Shown in pieces: positions 17,828 through 25,440 of a stretch of DNA of 64,000 bases (position 1 is the stretch's first letter; the number at the start of each line of letters is the position of its first letter). Below the pieces are notes generated by a model that was not told the origin of the DNA, did no database searches, and saw nothing but the letters and a program-made list of their open reading frames with translations. The translations under genes were made by a program, and so were the position numbers. The stretch comes from Ruaniaceae bacterium KH17 (GTDB lineage: Bacteria; Actinomycetota; Actinomycetes; Actinomycetales; Actinomycetaceae): positions 1 to 64,000 of the forward strand of contig FZQV01000013.1 of the NCBI GenBank assembly GCA_900199505.1. The letters run 5' to 3'.

Positions 17828-18414
17828 GATTCCTCCTTGAATCTGCGCCTCCGGGCGAGGCGCGGGTCGATGAGCTGGAGCGCGCGCGTTACATGTGCGA
17901 GCGCCTGCTGCCGATCATCGGCGCCGATCATGACGCCGTGTAGCATGCGCGTGATCAGCAGCAGATCGCTCATAGTCCAGTCGGGATCGACGAGCCCGGC
18001 CTCTTGTGCCTCCTTCAATGCTCCGCCGAACACTGCTTCAAGCCGTCGACCGCCCAGGTCCTCCGGCAGGTCCACTCGCTCGGCAATCACGAACTCGATA
18101 ATCGCCGTCGATTCGACGATCTCTTCCACAAAGGTCTCCCACACCGCGAAGAAGGCACCCGGGCCCTCCGCGCTCTGCACGCTCGCATCGAGTGCCTCGA
18201 AGTTCTCTGCAAAGATCTCCATCGCAAGGGCCTGCTTGCTCGGGAAGTGCCGATAGAGGACCGCCTGGCTCACCCCAGCTCGCTTCGCAACGGCGCTATA
18301 CGGGACCGAATATCCTCGCTCCCGGAAGACGGCGCGGCCAGCGGCCACAATGGCCGCGCGATTCGCACCCGCCTTGGCGGGGCCACCATTGTGGCGAGAA
18401 GTGGCGCGGGACAT
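17824..18414 (-). CDS. TetR-family transcriptional regulator
   Basis: A 196-residue regulator with an N-terminal helix-turn-helix (VPYSAVAKRAGVSQAVLYRH, about 36-55) followed by FPSKQALAMEIF. The C-terminal ligand domain is diverged, so the ligand is unknown. A perfect palindrome at 18428-18449 overlaps its promoter region, indicating autorepression. TATGAT ends 6 nt before the ATG, predicting a leaderless mRNA. Its original target was probably the SDR gene downstream, now truncated. Confidence 0.9.
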   Translation of the reverse strand: MSRATSRHNGGPAKAGANRAAIVAAGRAVFRERGYSVPYSAVAKRAGVSQAVLYRHFPSKQALAMEIFAENFEALDASVQSAEGPGAFFAVWETFVEEIVESTAIIEFVIAERVDLPEDLGGRRLEAVFGGALKEAQEAGLVDPDWTMSDLLLITRMLHGVMIGADDRQQALAHVTRALQLIDPRLARRRRFKEES

Positions 18415-18420
18415 ACATGA

Positions 18421-18449
18421 ATCATAGATCCGAACACCATTGTTCGGAT
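18421..18449 (-). promoter_or_regulatory. tetR promoter with palindromic operator
   Basis: ATCCGAACA-CCAT-TGTTCGGAT (18428-18449) has 9-bp perfect arms. On the minus strand TATGAT (18426-18421) ends 6 nt before the tetR ATG, so a bound repressor would cover the -35/spacer. The same intergenic space leads to the LytTR gene on the other strand. Confidence 0.65.
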
Positions 18450-18564
18450 AGTCGAAACGGACGAGAGGTGACCCGCAACGTCAGAGGTTCGATCCCGTCG
18501 TCACGGGAAGCAGCGCGTCCGTCGATAGACTAGCTCTTACCCGCTTCACTGGAGAGGAGAGAAC

Positions 18565-19308
18565 GTGCCCACAGCCTCCGCGTCGGTGCCGCGCGCCCTT
18601 TCCATTGGCGTGGTCGACGATGATCCGCAGGAGCTCGCGCACCTCACCGCGCTCCTCGATCGATATGCGCAGGAGCACGGCCACAACTTCCGAATCACGC
18701 AGTTCGACGACGGCGCCGCCCTCCTCGTCGATTACGCACCCATCTACGACATCCTGATCCTCGATATCCAGATGCCGGGGATTGATGGCATGCGTGCAGC
18801 TACCGCAATCCGCAAGGTGGATTCCTCCGTGGTGCTGATCTTCGCCACGAAGACCGCGCAGTATGCGGTCTCGGGCTACGCGGTGCAGGCCCAGTCGTAC
18901 CTCCTGAAACCGATCTCTTCTTTCGCGCTCTCCACCGAACTCGATCGCGCCATGACGCAGCTCGACCGCATGCAGCGGGCCTCGATCCTCGTGGGTGCCC
19001 GCGCCAATCTTCGGCGCGTGGACGTCGCGGACATCATCTATGTGGAGTCCAAGCGACACAAGCTCACGGTGCACCTCACGGATGGCGAGATCGAGTTCAA
19101 TGCGACCCTCAAGGAGTACGAGGACATGCTCCTCCCCCACGATTTCTATCGCTCGAACAGCAGTTACCTGATCAACCTGCGCAACCTCGCAGCGATCGAC
19201 GGCGATGACACCCGCATGAGCAATGGTCACCTCTTGAAGATCAGCCGGGCCCGCAAGAAGGGTCTCCTCGAAGCGCTCGCCGCGCACATCGGCGGGAACC
19301 TGCCGTGA
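18565..19308 (+). CDS. LytTR-family response regulator (AgrA/LytR-like)
   Basis: A 247-residue protein. The receiver domain (about 12-130) has the acidic pocket VVDDD, the phospho-acceptor D67 in LILDIQMPG and K115 in YLLKP. The C-terminal LytTR DNA-binding domain (about 145-240) includes IIYVESKRHKLTVHL and FYRSNSSYLINL. GGAGAGGAGAGAAC precedes the GTG start. It overlaps the downstream sensor gene by 4 nt. LytTR regulators often control exported or surface factors; the neighbouring GH3/GT cluster is a plausible but unproven target. Confidence 0.92.
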   Translation: MPTASASVPRALSIGVVDDDPQELAHLTALLDRYAQEHGHNFRITQFDDGAALLVDYAPIYDILILDIQMPGIDGMRAATAIRKVDSSVVLIFATKTAQYAVSGYAVQAQSYLLKPISSFALSTELDRAMTQLDRMQRASILVGARANLRRVDVADIIYVESKRHKLTVHLTDGEIEFNATLKEYEDMLLPHDFYRSNSSYLINLRNLAAIDGDDTRMSNGHLLKISRARKKGLLEALAAHIGGNLP

Positions 19309-20642
19309 TCGAGGGGCTTCTGCCCGATATTCCGCGGCTCTTCACCGGTATCGCCGAGTGGGCGGCCGTGCTTGTCTACGTACTTGCTACAAATCGTCGT
19401 TCTGCGCGATGGATCCCGATCGTCGTCGGCCTGTTGCCGGCGTTCATCGGGTTGCAATTGTTCCTCGGCATTCTGCCGCAGGTGTTGTGGACGCTGGGGA
19501 TGTTCACCGCCGCGCTGGCGGTGCTGGGTGCGATCCAGTTGTCAACGACGTATGCGTGGCGCGATTCCCTCTACCTCGCCATGCGTGCGTTCATCCTCGC
19601 CGAGTTCATGCAATCACTGCACTGGCAGCTGTGGGTGGCGCTGCCCTGGTCCACCGATCAGATCCTCACCGATTCGACGCTCCCACCACCGATCGTGGCG
19701 GGCGCCCTGGTGTCGCTGGTGCTGATCTATGGCGCCGTGTGCGCGGTGGTCTATGTTGCCGAGCGGCGCAACTTCTCGGGCACACCGTGGACCGGTGTCG
19801 AACGGTCGACACTACTGATCTCGGTGGGGATCGCGCTGGTCGCCTTCACCTTCTCGAACATGAGTTTCGTGATCAACACCGGCCCATTCGTGGGCAGCAG
19901 TGGCACGGATGTCTTCTATATCCGGACGCTTGTGGACCTGCTGGGGCTGGTCGCGCTGTACGTTCAGCAGTCGCGGCGCAGCCATTCACGTGCGAGCAGT
20001 GAGCTCGCGGTGACGCAGCTGATGATGCAGGCGCAACACTCGCAGTACCTCCAGTCGCAACGAAACGCTGACGATCTGAATCGTATCCATCACGATCTGA
20101 AGCATGTGGTGCACGCGCTCCGCGAGGAGGAGTCCGCCGAGCGCCGCGAGCACTACTTAAACGAACTCGAGTCCACGGTGCGGCGCTACGAGTCCGAGAC
20201 TCGCACCGGCCATGCGCCTCTCGACGTGATCCTCTCCACCCAGCAGTCGCGATGTGTGGAGCACGGGATCTCAATGACCACGATGGTGGACGGCACGGCG
20301 CTCAAGTTCATGGACCTGATGAGCCTGTCCACCCTCTTCGGCAATGCGCTCGACAACGCGATCGAAGCGAGCTGCAAGATCCCGGATCCCGAGCAGCGCA
20401 TCATCAAGGTGGCGGCGTTCAACCGGCAGAATTTCGTGATCATTACGATCGAGAACTACTGGCCGCACGAGGTGGAGTTCGACGACGGCATCCCCCAGAC
20501 CACGAAAGCTAACTCCGCCCATCACGGGTTTGGTTCACGCAGTATCCGCCGGATCACCGAGACGTATCGAGGGACGGTGACGTTTACGAGCGAGAACGAT
20601 TGGTTCACGGTGCGGGTGTTGCTGCCGCGCCAGGCTAGTTGA
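19305..20642 (+). CDS. AgrC-like sensor histidine kinase, GHKL type
   Basis: A 445-residue membrane sensor. About six TM helices span residues 15-225, followed by a linker helix. The phospho-acceptor region RIHHDLKHVVHAL is at about 260-272, with the N-box FGNALDNAIEAS near 345-356 and HGFGSRSI near 410, typical of GHKL kinases paired with LytTR regulators. Known relatives sense peptides, but no AgrB/AgrD-like genes lie nearby. The GTGA overlap makes an operon with the response regulator. Confidence 0.9.
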   Translation: MIEGLLPDIPRLFTGIAEWAAVLVYVLATNRRSARWIPIVVGLLPAFIGLQLFLGILPQVLWTLGMFTAALAVLGAIQLSTTYAWRDSLYLAMRAFILAEFMQSLHWQLWVALPWSTDQILTDSTLPPPIVAGALVSLVLIYGAVCAVVYVAERRNFSGTPWTGVERSTLLISVGIALVAFTFSNMSFVINTGPFVGSSGTDVFYIRTLVDLLGLVALYVQQSRRSHSRASSELAVTQLMMQAQHSQYLQSQRNADDLNRIHHDLKHVVHALREEESAERREHYLNELESTVRRYESETRTGHAPLDVILSTQQSRCVEHGISMTTMVDGTALKFMDLMSLSTLFGNALDNAIEASCKIPDPEQRIIKVAAFNRQNFVIITIENYWPHEVEFDDGIPQTTKANSAHHGFGSRSIRRITETYRGTVTFTSENDWFTVRVLLPRQAS

Positions 20643-21663
20643 ATCCGAAGATGCGATGGGCGATGTGGTAGCCGTACCGGACAGTTGCAGTGGCCGCCTT
20701 ACCGTGACTTGAGACGGCGAGGCCGAGCGGGAGCCGCCGCATGTCTCGGTACACATCGGCGTCGATTGCGCGAATCTCGTCCCATAGATCGGCCTTCAGC
20801 TGCAAGGCGGCGTCGCTTCCGTCCCGGATCAGCAGCGCTGACGAGACGGTGGAGACCATCGTCGCGTAGTTGACCATGTACCTGTCGAGTCGCCACGGGA
20901 TCCCCTTCTGGCGGGCGTCACTTAAGGACTGAATGAGGATCCGGTTCACTCGCAACTGCTGGTCGATGCGCGAGAGCATCACTTTCTCGTTGACGGACTG
21001 ATCTGAGCGGCCAATGAAGTACCGGTAGAGGTCCACTTCGAGGTAGTACAGCGTGCGCACCGTGGGTAGTGGCGCGAACGCCACATAATTGTCCACATAG
21101 AAGCAGTTCTCTGGAACATCCAGCCCAAAATCGCGCAGCAACTCGGTGCGATAGATCATCGAGTGCATCAGCATGGGCTGCCAGGGGAGGAATGAGCGAA
21201 CGTCTGGCCACCCGAGCACGCGGTTGCGCGGCAACGCGCGCTTGTAGTTCACCGATTGGCAACGCTTCTTGCCCTGCTTTTCGTAGACGAAGTTGGTGAC
21301 GAGCAAGTCCACCGGCTCATCGCGGCGAACCCAGGTGCGCAACAGTGCGAGCGCCTCGCGATACGCCTCGGGATCGAGCCAATCGTCTGAGTCCAGTACC
21401 TTAAAATAGGTGCCGCGCGCCACAGCCAATCCCGCGTTAATCGCCGAACCGTGCCCGCCATTCTCCTTGTGCACCGCCCGCACACGGCCCGGATAGCGTG
21501 CCACGTAATCGTCCGCGATGCCCGCTGTCGCGTCACTGGAGCCGTCGTTGACGATGACTACTTCGACGTCGTCGGTCCCTTCAATCAGAAGGGAATCGAT
21601 ACTGCCACCCATGTACTCCGCGGAGTTGAAGCATGGGACAACGATGGAAAGCGTAATGGACAT
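20635..21663 (-). CDS. Family 2 glycosyltransferase
   Basis: A 342-residue GT-A fold enzyme. The N-terminus ITLSIVVPCFNSAEYM, the VNDGSSDATAGIADDY nucleotide-binding segment (about 38-53) and VLDSDDWLD (DxD-type metal site, about 88-96) are all present. There is no TM helix, so it should act at the cytoplasmic face on a lipid- or protein-linked acceptor. It follows the gtrA-like gene on the same strand by about 33 bp, hence probably one operon with the cytosolic GH3. Its last bases overlap the convergent sensor kinase gene by 8 bp. Confidence 0.9.
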   Translation of the reverse strand: MSITLSIVVPCFNSAEYMGGSIDSLLIEGTDDVEVVIVNDGSSDATAGIADDYVARYPGRVRAVHKENGGHGSAINAGLAVARGTYFKVLDSDDWLDPEAYREALALLRTWVRRDEPVDLLVTNFVYEKQGKKRCQSVNYKRALPRNRVLGWPDVRSFLPWQPMLMHSMIYRTELLRDFGLDVPENCFYVDNYVAFAPLPTVRTLYYLEVDLYRYFIGRSDQSVNEKVMLSRIDQQLRVNRILIQSLSDARQKGIPWRLDRYMVNYATMVSTVSSALLIRDGSDAALQLKADLWDEIRAIDADVYRDMRRLPLGLAVSSHGKAATATVRYGYHIAHRIFGFN

Positions 21664-21696
21664 TTCGAGCTAAGCGTATCGGCTGGCAAGCGGCTA

Positions 21697-22326
21697 CTAG
21701 GCAACTTCTCCCGTGGTGTCTGACTCATTCATCTCGGCCTCTGGGACCCGCTTAAAGATCACCTTGAAGATTGGGAAGAAGATCCAGAACGAGACGGCCG
21801 AGTTGATGATCATCGTGATCACGTCTGCGATCGTCTGACCCGTTGCTCCCCAGCCCCATGTCTCCATGAGGAGGGTGTAGATCGGGTCCTTGTAGAGGGT
21901 CTGCAGGAACGCCGCACCGATCGTGATGCCGATGTAGGCGACGACATACCAGAAGGCCGCGCGCCAGATCGAGGAGTTCGACTTGAACGTCACGTTGCGC
22001 TGTGCGAAGAAGTTGATCACCTGCGCGATCAGGATCGTGACCTGCACGGCGAGGAAGTATGAGAGGCCACCGCCGCCGCCCGGTAGCGCGCCCGCCGGGT
22101 AGTCGAAGAGGTAGTACGGGGAACCGTCACCGCGCGTGCCGAGGGTCAGCCACTGGAAGGACTGGTTGATCAGATCCGTGTTGTCGAGGAATGACTTGAG
22201 AATTGGCATCAGCGCGAGCTGGAGGACCGTGACCCCGTTAGAGAGGATGAAGAACATCACGAACTGGGATCCGGTTTCGTGCCTCTCTTCGAAACCCTTC
22301 CACCATTCCTTGATTGAGTTGATCAT
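21697..22326 (-). CDS. GtrA-like membrane protein
   Basis: A 209-residue protein with four predicted TM helices. The segment QVINFFAQRNVTFKS near 110-125 matches the conserved GtrA signature. GtrA-type proteins are proposed to move or present lipid-linked sugars, often beside a GT2 enzyme as here. An additional Gly-rich extracellular loop (PAGALPGGGGGL) lies between helices 1 and 2. It overlaps the upstream GH3 stop by 4 nt (ATGA). Confidence 0.85.
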   Translation of the reverse strand: MINSIKEWWKGFEERHETGSQFVMFFILSNGVTVLQLALMPILKSFLDNTDLINQSFQWLTLGTRGDGSPYYLFDYPAGALPGGGGGLSYFLAVQVTILIAQVINFFAQRNVTFKSNSSIWRAAFWYVVAYIGITIGAAFLQTLYKDPIYTLLMETWGWGATGQTIADVITMIINSAVSFWIFFPIFKVIFKRVPEAEMNESDTTGEVA

Positions 22327-24776
22327 GAGTTCGCTCCAGTGGTTGTTGAGCCCTCTGCGAGCTCGGAGAATTGTGTACTGAGTTGCTTCTGCCGCTTCAG
22401 GTTCGAGAAGAATCCACCGATAACCTGGCCGAGCCCCTTGACGAAATTGCCGTTGACGAGGGTGAGGACGCCCTCGGTGAGCTTCCTATCGGCCAGGCCT
22501 CCGCTCATCTTGTAGATCGCGCGGAAGGGCATGTGGTATTGGAAGAGCAGGTTCAGATCCGGTTCGCCGGTCTTTTCCATCTTGGCCATGCCACGTGCGA
22601 AGTACTGCGTGGAGACGAGCCGGCCGAGGCCGCTGCGTGCGTTCTTGAGGTCCGAGAGCGGCGAGTTCAGGCCCAGCGGGGCTGCATCGTTGCCCTCGCC
22701 CGGGATCGGGTGCTCGAGGAGCGCCTCAAACTCGACATCGGTGACGCCCTGCACCTTGCCGCTGGAGTATGCCGGAATTGTGACCGTCAGGTGCACGGTG
22801 GGGGCCTCGCCGGCAATCGCGATCGTTGCCGTCTCTGCAAGTTCTGCCACGTTCGGCCCGACGGCGATTGTGTAGTCGCCAGCAACCGTCACCCAGCGCT
22901 TTGCGGAGCGGTCGAAGGCGCGGAAGGAGTACTCGTCGAAGGCGATCCGCACCGTGGCGGACTCGCCCGGCTCGAGGTGGACTTTACGGAAGCCCACGAG
23001 CTTGATGCTCGGAGTCGGGCCAAGCTTGCGGGCTTCGGTGGGCGGCGTGGCGTAGAACTGCACCACCTCGCTGCCAGCCACGGCCCCAGTGTTGGTCACA
23101 GTGACGCTCGCACCATCGCCGTCGGCCTGCAAGTGTGAGTACTCGAAGGTGGTGTAGCTCAGTCCAAATCCGAAGGGGAAGCGAACCGGAGTCTCGGAAG
23201 TCGCGTAGTAGCGGTATCCAACGAACGGGCCTTCGCGGTAGAGCGAGTTCCGTCCGAGTGCAGGGAAGTTGCCTGCAGTGGGGGTATCCGCGAGTGCGTA
23301 TGCATAGGTTTCGGCGAGCCGCCCGGAGGGGTTCACTGAACCGTCGAGCACCCGCACCATCGCCTGTGCACCGGCCTGGCCCGCGAGGTAGCCGTGGACG
23401 AGGGCCCTGGTCTGGCTGAGCCATGGCATCTCCACCGGCGAACCGCCCGCGAAGACGACGACGACGTTGGGGTTGGCAGCCGAGACCGCCTCGAGGAGTT
23501 CCACCTGATCGGCGGGCAGCGCCATGTTGTCGCGGTCCTTGCCTTCGGACTCGGTGAATCCGTCGAGGCCAAGGTAGAGCAGAACTACGTCTGCCGCGCG
23601 TGCCGCCGCGAGTGCCTCGGTGATCCGCTGTGGGTCGCGCGGGCTCGTGCTGGAGAAGCCTTGTGCCTCCGCGACCACGTCGAGCCCGGAGGCGCGCAAT
23701 GCCTCAATCGGTGTGGTGAGCTGCGTGGGGTTGACGAGGGACGAACCGGCACCTTGGTAGCGCGGTTCATAGGCGAACTCGCCGATCACGGCAACGCGGG
23801 TGGCGGGGGCGAGCGGCAGGATGTTGTCCTCATTCTTGAGGAGCACGATGGACTGCTCGGCGGCGTGCTGTGCGAGGGCCCGGCTCGTCTCGAAGACGGA
23901 ATCGTCCACCCCAGCCGGTTGGATGCGGGCGACGAGCTCAATCATCTCGGCAACGCGTGCGTTGACGGCATCGGGATCGACCGTGCCGTCATCGAGTAGC
24001 GCGGCGACCGAGTCGAAGCCGGGCGAGGGCATCTCGAGGGTACCGCCGGCCTCGATGGCGGCCTTCGGGTCGTTGCCGCCGCCCCAGTCGGTGATGACGG
24101 CACCGTCAAAGCCCCATTCTTCGCGGAGGATCTCGGTGAGGAGTTGGCGGTGCTCGTTGGCGTAGGTGCCGTTGACCAGGTTGTAGCTGGACATAATGGT
24201 CTTTGGCTGGGATTCCTTGACCACGATCTCGAAGGCGGTCAGGTAGATCTCTCGAAGCGTTGCCTCATCGAGCACGGAGTTAGAGGTCATCCGCCGTGTC
24301 TCTTGGCTGTTGACGGCGTAGTGCTTGGGGCAGGCGGCAATGCCCGCGGATTGAATACCACGCACGTAGGCTGCGCCGAACTTGCCAGCGAGGTATGGGT
24401 CTTCGGAGAAGTACTCGAAGTTGCGCCCGCCGAGGGGGCTGCGCTTGATATTGAGGCCCGGGCCGAGCAAGACATCCACGCCGATCTTCACCGACTCGCG
24501 GCCAAGCGCCGCGCCCACCTGCTCTGCGAGTTCTGGGTCCCAGCTGTTGGCGATCGTGGCCGCCGTCGGGAAACATGTGGCCGGCTGGGAGGCATTGAGA
24601 CCGAGGTGGTCGGCAGAGCCCATCTGCCTGCGCACGCCGTGGGGGCCGTCGGACATCCAGATCGAGCGCAGTCCGATACGCGGGATCGCACGAGACTCCC
24701 AGGTACTCTTTCCGCTCAGCAGTGCGAGCTTCTCGAGCTTCGACAGCTGTGCTGCTTGGTCCTGTGAGCTAGTCAC
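22323..24776 (-). CDS. Cytosolic beta-glucosidase-type GH3 enzyme
   Basis: An 817-residue GH3 enzyme in normal domain order: TIM barrel, alpha/beta sandwich, fibronectin-III-like domain (about 580-655). The nucleophile is D230 in GAVITDWGGG and K151-H152 of CPKHYAVNSQE bind substrate. An extra C-terminal segment of about 130 residues (FRAIYKMSGGLADRK) follows the core. There is no signal peptide, so it works on imported oligosaccharides. GGAGG lies 4 nt before the GTG start. The downstream gtrA-like and GT2 genes appear co-transcribed. Exact sugar specificity cannot be read from sequence. Confidence 0.92.
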   Translation of the reverse strand: MTSSQDQAAQLSKLEKLALLSGKSTWESRAIPRIGLRSIWMSDGPHGVRRQMGSADHLGLNASQPATCFPTAATIANSWDPELAEQVGAALGRESVKIGVDVLLGPGLNIKRSPLGGRNFEYFSEDPYLAGKFGAAYVRGIQSAGIAACPKHYAVNSQETRRMTSNSVLDEATLREIYLTAFEIVVKESQPKTIMSSYNLVNGTYANEHRQLLTEILREEWGFDGAVITDWGGGNDPKAAIEAGGTLEMPSPGFDSVAALLDDGTVDPDAVNARVAEMIELVARIQPAGVDDSVFETSRALAQHAAEQSIVLLKNEDNILPLAPATRVAVIGEFAYEPRYQGAGSSLVNPTQLTTPIEALRASGLDVVAEAQGFSSTSPRDPQRITEALAAARAADVVLLYLGLDGFTESEGKDRDNMALPADQVELLEAVSAANPNVVVVFAGGSPVEMPWLSQTRALVHGYLAGQAGAQAMVRVLDGSVNPSGRLAETYAYALADTPTAGNFPALGRNSLYREGPFVGYRYYATSETPVRFPFGFGLSYTTFEYSHLQADGDGASVTVTNTGAVAGSEVVQFYATPPTEARKLGPTPSIKLVGFRKVHLEPGESATVRIAFDEYSFRAFDRSAKRWVTVAGDYTIAVGPNVAELAETATIAIAGEAPTVHLTVTIPAYSSGKVQGVTDVEFEALLEHPIPGEGNDAAPLGLNSPLSDLKNARSGLGRLVSTQYFARGMAKMEKTGEPDLNLLFQYHMPFRAIYKMSGGLADRKLTEGVLTLVNGNFVKGLGQVIGGFFSNLKRQKQLSTQFSELAEGSTTTGANS

Positions 24777-24855
24777 GACGCCTCCTTCGGCGGGGTCAAG
24801 AACGCGCTCTTCAGGCGGGTTCGTTTGTAAGTGTTGAGGGCGGCGCTCGGCCGCT

Positions 24856-24887
24856 GGTGGGTGCGCTCCGGTTGAAACGCACCCACC
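24856..24887 (-). terminator. Hairpin after the small lipoprotein gene
   Basis: Perfect 10-bp arms (GGTGGGTGCG / CGCACCCACC) with a 12-nt loop lie just beyond the lipoprotein stop. No T tract follows on the minus strand. It separates that gene from the cytosolic GH3 operon. Confidence 0.6.
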
Positions 24888-24893
24888 GAGGTC

Positions 24894-25331
24894 CTAGGCA
24901 GTCTTCTCGGAGACGTTTCCGTCCTGGTCCGAGGTCCAGACCTTGCCGGTTGCGGCTGAAGTCAGCTCGACAACGAAGTCCGTGCCATCCGTAATCTGGA
25001 TCGTAGACATGTACTTCTCGGTCGCGTCAGAGGGGTAGAAGGGCATGACCCACATGCCATACTTCTGCGTGGGGTTGTCCACGTCCGAGGCGAGCATGAT
25101 CTGTGTCATGGGCGAACTCTCGGCCGCAATCTGGTCGTTGATGATCTTCACAGCCTCAGCGACGTCGGCAAGGAACTCGTCCGACTCGCCAGCGGGGACC
25201 TCCTCGGAGGTCTCACCGCCGCCGGTGCTCTCTCCGCCGGTCTCGCCACTTTCCCCGCCGCAGGCCGTCAGGCCGAACGCGAGCGCCACGGTTGCCACGG
25301 CGGTGCCGAGGCGAGCGATTGTCTTCTTCAT
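24894..25331 (-). CDS. Small lipoprotein of unknown function
   Basis: A 145-residue protein with a lipoprotein signal peptide (MKKTIARLGTAVATVALAFG, then LTAC), so it is anchored outside the membrane. A Gly/Glu/Ser-rich linker is followed by a compact domain with KYGMWVMPFYPSDATEKY. GGAGAAAACT precedes the ATG. It lies between two GH3 genes with hairpins on both sides, suggesting its own transcript. I do not recognise the family. A role in the same extracellular glycan pathway is inference from position. Confidence 0.8.
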   Translation of the reverse strand: MKKTIARLGTAVATVALAFGLTACGGESGETGGESTGGGETSEEVPAGESDEFLADVAEAVKIINDQIAAESSPMTQIMLASDVDNPTQKYGMWVMPFYPSDATEKYMSTIQITDGTDFVVELTSAATGKVWTSDQDGNVSEKTA

Positions 25332-25397
25332 AGTTTTCTCCTCGTTATGTTCCGGGGCTGGTTGGCCCCTCGTCTGATGGAGTGCTCCACCATGATC

Positions 25398-25435
25398 CTC
25401 GGTGGGGGACGGCCACAGGAGCCGCCCCCACCGAG
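25398..25435 (-). terminator. Hairpin after the lipoprotein GH3 gene
   Basis: Perfect 11-bp arms (CTCGGTGGGGG / CCCCCACCGAG) with a 16-nt loop lie 5 bp past the GH3 stop at 25441. There is no T tract, but position and stability fit a terminator or 3'-end hairpin. Confidence 0.6.
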
Positions 25436-25440
25436 TTGAG

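Noticed and set aside
18481-18512. tRNA T-arm-like sequence GAGGTTCGATCCC
   Set aside because: No acceptor, D or anticodon arm can be assembled around it, and it is not a repeat of the tRNA-Arg 3' end.
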